The notes below the pieces were generated by a model. It was not told where the DNA came from. It was given only the letters and a program-made list of their open reading frames with translations, and ran no database searches. A program made the position numbers and the translations under genes. DNA of 10,052 nucleotides from positions 1-10,052 of the forward strand of contig UQAR01000075.1 of assembly GCA_900539095.1 (NCBI GenBank). Direction: 5' to 3'. The stretch is from an uncultured Ruminococcus sp. GTDB taxonomy: Bacteria; Bacillota; Clostridia; Oscillospirales; Ruminococcaceae. The first letter of the stretch is position 1. The number at the start of each line of letters is the position of its first letter. Positions 7,959 to 10,052 of this stretch are shown here, in pieces.

Positions 7959-9026
7959 TTATTCATGGACGCAGAAAAGGTTGTTTTCCCACGCAGGATA
8001 GTATTTTTCCTGACGGATATAAAACTTATAGCCTTTGCAAAGGCTGTTTATATAAAGCGGCAGGGTGATATAATCATACGGTCTGTGATACAAGGCACAG
8101 CATATTTTCGGGGAATAGCGTGAAATAGTGTTCCTGCTGCCTTTTAAAGCCTCAAGGTCTGCACCCTCAACGTCATATTTCACATAGGTACACTTTTTTC
8201 CTGCAAGGATACTGTCAAGACTTCTTGCACGGACCTTTTTACCTGCGGCGTCTACTCTGCCCTGTCTGCCTGCACCGCCTGCAAAGCTAAGTTCGGTATC
8301 TACGCTCCATGCGGCGGCGTTATAAAAGCTTATATCGTCATATGCAATGAGATTTCTCAGGCACTTCTGAAAATTCTTGCGTTCAGGTTCAACGGCATAT
8401 ATCTTCTCATATTTTCCACCTGTGCGTGAGATAAGCTCGCTGACGGTATCACCTGTATACGCACCAAGGTCGCAATACGTTTCGGTTTCACTCAGTGGCA
8501 ATATCTCCGTTATCTTATCCTTATCAGTAAAGATCTCACGGAGATAAAAAAGCTTTCCTGTTATCTTGAACGCTGTCAGTTTTTCAAAGGTCTGTTTTGA
8601 AAGCTCGTCCGAAAAGAGATCATAAGCCTTTTCAGCCTCTGTGAACATGGAAAGGAACTTATCCTTGCTGAAATTCTCCTCTCCTGCGACACACATTTCA
8701 GGGACTATGACCTCGTGGCGTTTTTCGATATTGTCTATACGCTCCATTATCTCAGGCAGGCTTGTGCCAAATCCAAGCACGACGGTCATATCGCCGCACT
8801 GATCCTCTGCCTGTGCCAAGGTGACTACTTTATATTCTCTGAAACTTTGTCCACGGACAAAATCGTCGCTGGCAAAAATGCCTGCACAGCTTATGCCGAG
8901 CCTGTCAAATTCATCAAGGAGTTTTTGTGCTCCGTCGCCCATGCCATAGATAAAAACAGGCTTTTCACAGGCTTTGAGCCTATCCCAAGAACTTTCAAGG
9001 GACTGAAAATACTCTTTTGAAAACAT
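7959..9026 (-). CDS. FkbM-type SAM-dependent methyltransferase with N-terminal Rossmann-like domain
   Basis: The C-terminal half (about 180-330) is an FkbM-family O-methyltransferase fold. It has SAM motif I CDLGAYTGDT (185-194), an acidic strand-2 end AVEPE (211-215), the family signature KYDVEGAD (283-290) and LYHRP (312-316). The N-terminal part (about 20-115) has a separate nucleotide-binding look: FIYGMGDGA (25-33) ending a beta strand with a glycine-rich turn, then alternating strands and helices, as in the PglD-like or sugar-epimerase-like domains often joined to FkbM enzymes. The middle (116-180) is helical and unassigned. No signal peptide is present, so it is cytoplasmic. FkbM enzymes methylate hydroxyls of polyketides, glycans and glycolipids; the substrate here is unknown. 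Start: ATG with GGAGAGGA (complement of 9035-9042) eight bases upstream. That SD directly abuts the T-run of the terminator behind the PH-domain gene, and no promoter fits in the gap. The beta-mannosidase follows after 15 bp. Confidence 0.88.
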   Translation of the reverse strand: MFSKEYFQSLESSWDRLKACEKPVFIYGMGDGAQKLLDEFDRLGISCAGIFASDDFVRGQSFREYKVVTLAQAEDQCGDMTVVLGFGTSLPEIMERIDNIEKRHEVIVPEMCVAGEENFSKDKFLSMFTEAEKAYDLFSDELSKQTFEKLTAFKITGKLFYLREIFTDKDKITEILPLSETETYCDLGAYTGDTVSELISRTGGKYEKIYAVEPERKNFQKCLRNLIAYDDISFYNAAAWSVDTELSFAGGAGRQGRVDAAGKKVRARSLDSILAGKKCTYVKYDVEGADLEALKGSRNTISRYSPKICCALYHRPYDYITLPLYINSLCKGYKFYIRQEKYYPAWENNLFCVHE

Positions 9027-9042
9027 TCACACTTTCCTCTCC

Positions 9043-9076
9043 AAAAAAGGCTCTCACAGAAAATTCTGCGAAAGCC
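9043..9076 (-). terminator. Intrinsic terminator after the PH-domain gene, abutting the next SD
   Basis: Arms 9049-9061 and 9064-9076 form a 13-bp stem on the - strand with two G-U wobbles and a very small loop. Six U residues follow (complement of 9043-9048). It begins 20 bases after the stop of the PH-domain gene. The U-run is directly followed by the ribosome binding site of the methyltransferase gene, so the structure ends about 16 bases before that start codon. It could be a simple terminator with partial read-through or a conditional attenuator. Confidence 0.88.
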
Positions 9077-9096
9077 CCTTATTCTTACTAGCTCTT

Positions 9097-9510
9097 TTAG
9101 AAATCGTCGTCGTGAAGATCGAAGTCGTCATGGTCATGTAAATGACCGTCACCACCGACCATATCTCTTCCTCTTACACGGTATTTATCACGGTTTATGT
9201 TGATACACTTATCAAGCTGTGCAAGGACATCTCTCGGTGCTTTTATGGACTTGACTTCCTTGACAGGCGTATCAACGTCCTTTACATTCATTACTATAGT
9301 GCCGCAGCCGAACATTCTCTGTCCAAACGGCAGAACAAGCTTTTTATCCACCACCCTGTAAAGATCAAGCTCGTCCTCCTCGATGCTGAGAAAACCTTTG
9401 CGTGTTATGAACTTATCCTCTGTAAGAAAATATCTAGTGAATGATATCGGCAGACCGAAAATTGTTCTTTTCTTATCCGTCCAGATATAATTGATGACGT
9501 CTTTTTTCAT
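9097..9510 (-). CDS. Small bacterial PH-domain (bPH2, YdbS-like) protein with Asp/His-rich tail
   Basis: Soluble 137-aa protein. Residues about 8-105 resemble the bacterial pleckstrin-homology fold (bPH2): a strand pattern around SFTRYFLTEDKFITRKG (23-39), then DLYRVVD (49-55), LPFGQRMFGCGTIVM (60-74) and a closing helix near 92-104. The family is poorly understood; members are often membrane-linked or associate with envelope functions, but no membrane segment is seen here. The last 19 residues (119-137) hold eight Asp and four His, which suggests metal binding. An ATG eight codons upstream (9534) is in frame, but it has no ribosome binding site and lies only about 16 bases after the predicted transcription start. 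The ATG at 9510 has GGGAGG (complement of 9522-9527) about 11 bases ahead, so I chose it. It has its own promoter and terminator and looks monocistronic. Confidence 0.75.
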   Translation of the reverse strand: MKKDVINYIWTDKKRTIFGLPISFTRYFLTEDKFITRKGFLSIEEDELDLYRVVDKKLVLPFGQRMFGCGTIVMNVKDVDTPVKEVKSIKAPRDVLAQLDKCININRDKYRVRGRDMVGGDGHLHDHDDFDLHDDDF

Positions 9511-9556
9511 AAACGACGCAGCCTCCCTCAACATAATTTATAATTTTATAGATTAT

Positions 9557-9585
9557 ATTTTACCACGCTATACGGCTTTTGTCAA
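9557..9585 (-). promoter_or_regulatory. Sigma-A-type promoter for the PH-domain gene
   Basis: On the - strand a perfect -35 TTGACA (complement of 9580-9585) is followed after 17 bases by TAAAAT (complement of 9557-9562). TGG immediately before the -10 gives an extended -10. A TATAAT overlaps just downstream but would sit 22 bases from the -35. The transcript should start near 9550, which leaves a leader of about 40 bases before the ATG at 9510. Confidence 0.8.
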
Positions 9586-9979
9586 GAATTTCTCCATTGT
9601 AAAGGCAAAACAAAATACCACCAGCAACGATTTTTTCTAAATCAGCTATAAATTATTAATAAATATATTTTCGCAGATTTTATTTCACTGCATATTAATA
9701 TTTTATTAATTATTGTCGCTAAATTCGACGATTTTAGACATTTTTCTCGACAGAAACGCAATGTAAAATTGATGTAAAATATATCAAATTGATTATTTGT
9801 TCATACAAAACGATATTTCAACCGACGCATTTACGCATAAATCACGGAATTTGTCTAAATTATCCTCGAAAAATTCTTTTAAAAATCGGGCAAGACCGAC
9901 GATTATGTATATTCTGTTGCGAATAGTTTTCTAATGTTTAAAAATTCATCTATAAAAAGGCAAAAATTAAGTAAAAAAC
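9586..9979. other. AT-rich non-coding region between divergent promoters
   Basis: About 390 bp with no open frame of note and much higher A+T than the genes. It includes a direct repeat ATGTAAAAT at 9761-9769 and 9772-9780, 11 bp apart (one helical turn), followed by the palindrome ATCAAATTGAT (9783-9793). These could be regulator sites. I see no tRNA, no DnaA-box cluster and no T-tailed hairpin. It most likely serves as the upstream control region of the gene cut off at the right end. Confidence 0.45.
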
Positions 9980-10008
9980 TTGAAATTCAAACGCAAAGAT
10001 GATATACT
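9980..10008 (+). promoter_or_regulatory. Rightward promoter for a gene beyond the contig end
   Basis: TTGAAA (9980-9985) and TATACT (10003-10008) are separated by exactly 17 bases, close to the sigma-A consensus. The genomic sequence ends at about 10009, so the transcription start and the gene itself are missing. Confidence 0.65.
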
Positions 10009-10009
10009 G

Positions 10010-10052
10010 CTGTCTCTTATACACATCTCCGAGCCCACGAGACTAAGGCGAA
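10010..10052. other. Nextera sequencing adapter plus N701 index (artefact), right end
   Basis: Bases 10010-10028 are the reverse complement of the Tn5 mosaic end, and 10029-10043 continue the Nextera read-2 adapter. Bases 10044-10051 read TAAGGCGA, the N701 i7 index, followed by the first base of the P7 flow-cell tail. None of this is genomic. Confidence 0.98.

Noticed and set aside
9511..9534. Upstream ATG of the PH-domain gene as the true start
   Set aside because: It has no ribosome binding site and would start about 16 bases after the predicted transcription start, whereas the ATG at 9510 has a strong SD that lies inside the extra codons.
9541..10009. Replication origin or CRISPR leader in the AT-rich stretch
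   Set aside because: No DnaA-box cluster, no regularly spaced repeat-spacer units and no cas-like genes are present.
1..10052. Terminal inverted repeats of a transposon or linear plasmid
   Set aside because: Both ends match Nextera adapter base for base, including the index.

Overview
The window is one chromosomal contig (genomic part about 37-10009) from a low-to-mid GC Gram-positive anaerobe. I read it as a Ruminococcus-like member of the Oscillospiraceae/Ruminococcaceae. The reasons are strong AGGAGG-type ribosome binding sites, codon and protein style, an acetate kinase next to a heterodimeric ABC exporter and a cytoplasmic beta-mannosidase, and GTAGGGG...CCCG intergenic repeats of a kind I associate with that group. 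The assignment is inference. Both ends carry Illumina Nextera adapter, including index bases, so about 36 and 43 terminal bases are not biological.

Layout, left to right. ackA (acetate kinase) is on the + strand and ends in an intrinsic terminator. A second, oppositely oriented terminator follows, then about 220 bp holding a repeat-like element. Everything after that up to 9534 is read on the - strand. Given in transcription order (right to left), it runs: a small bacterial PH-domain protein with an Asp/His-rich tail; an intrinsic terminator; an FkbM-type methyltransferase; a GH2 beta-mannosidase 15 nt later; a 242-bp gap packed with hairpins; and two ABC exporter half-transporters overlapping by 1 nt. 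The right 470 bp is AT-rich and non-coding. It has a good leftward promoter for the PH gene and, at its far end, a good rightward promoter for a gene cut off by the contig end.

Functionally, acetate kinase makes ATP from acetyl phosphate at the end of fermentation. The beta-mannosidase releases mannose from imported beta-mannosides. The two ABC subunits form one asymmetric exporter with one catalytic and one degenerate ATP site. The PH protein and the methyltransferase have no assignable substrate. All six genes look intact. I see no CRISPR array, RNA gene, phage or transposase gene. I do not see a clearly new defence or mobile system. The most unusual items are the methyltransferase/beta-mannosidase gene pair behind a terminator that abuts its ribosome binding site, and the hairpin-rich intergenic repeats.
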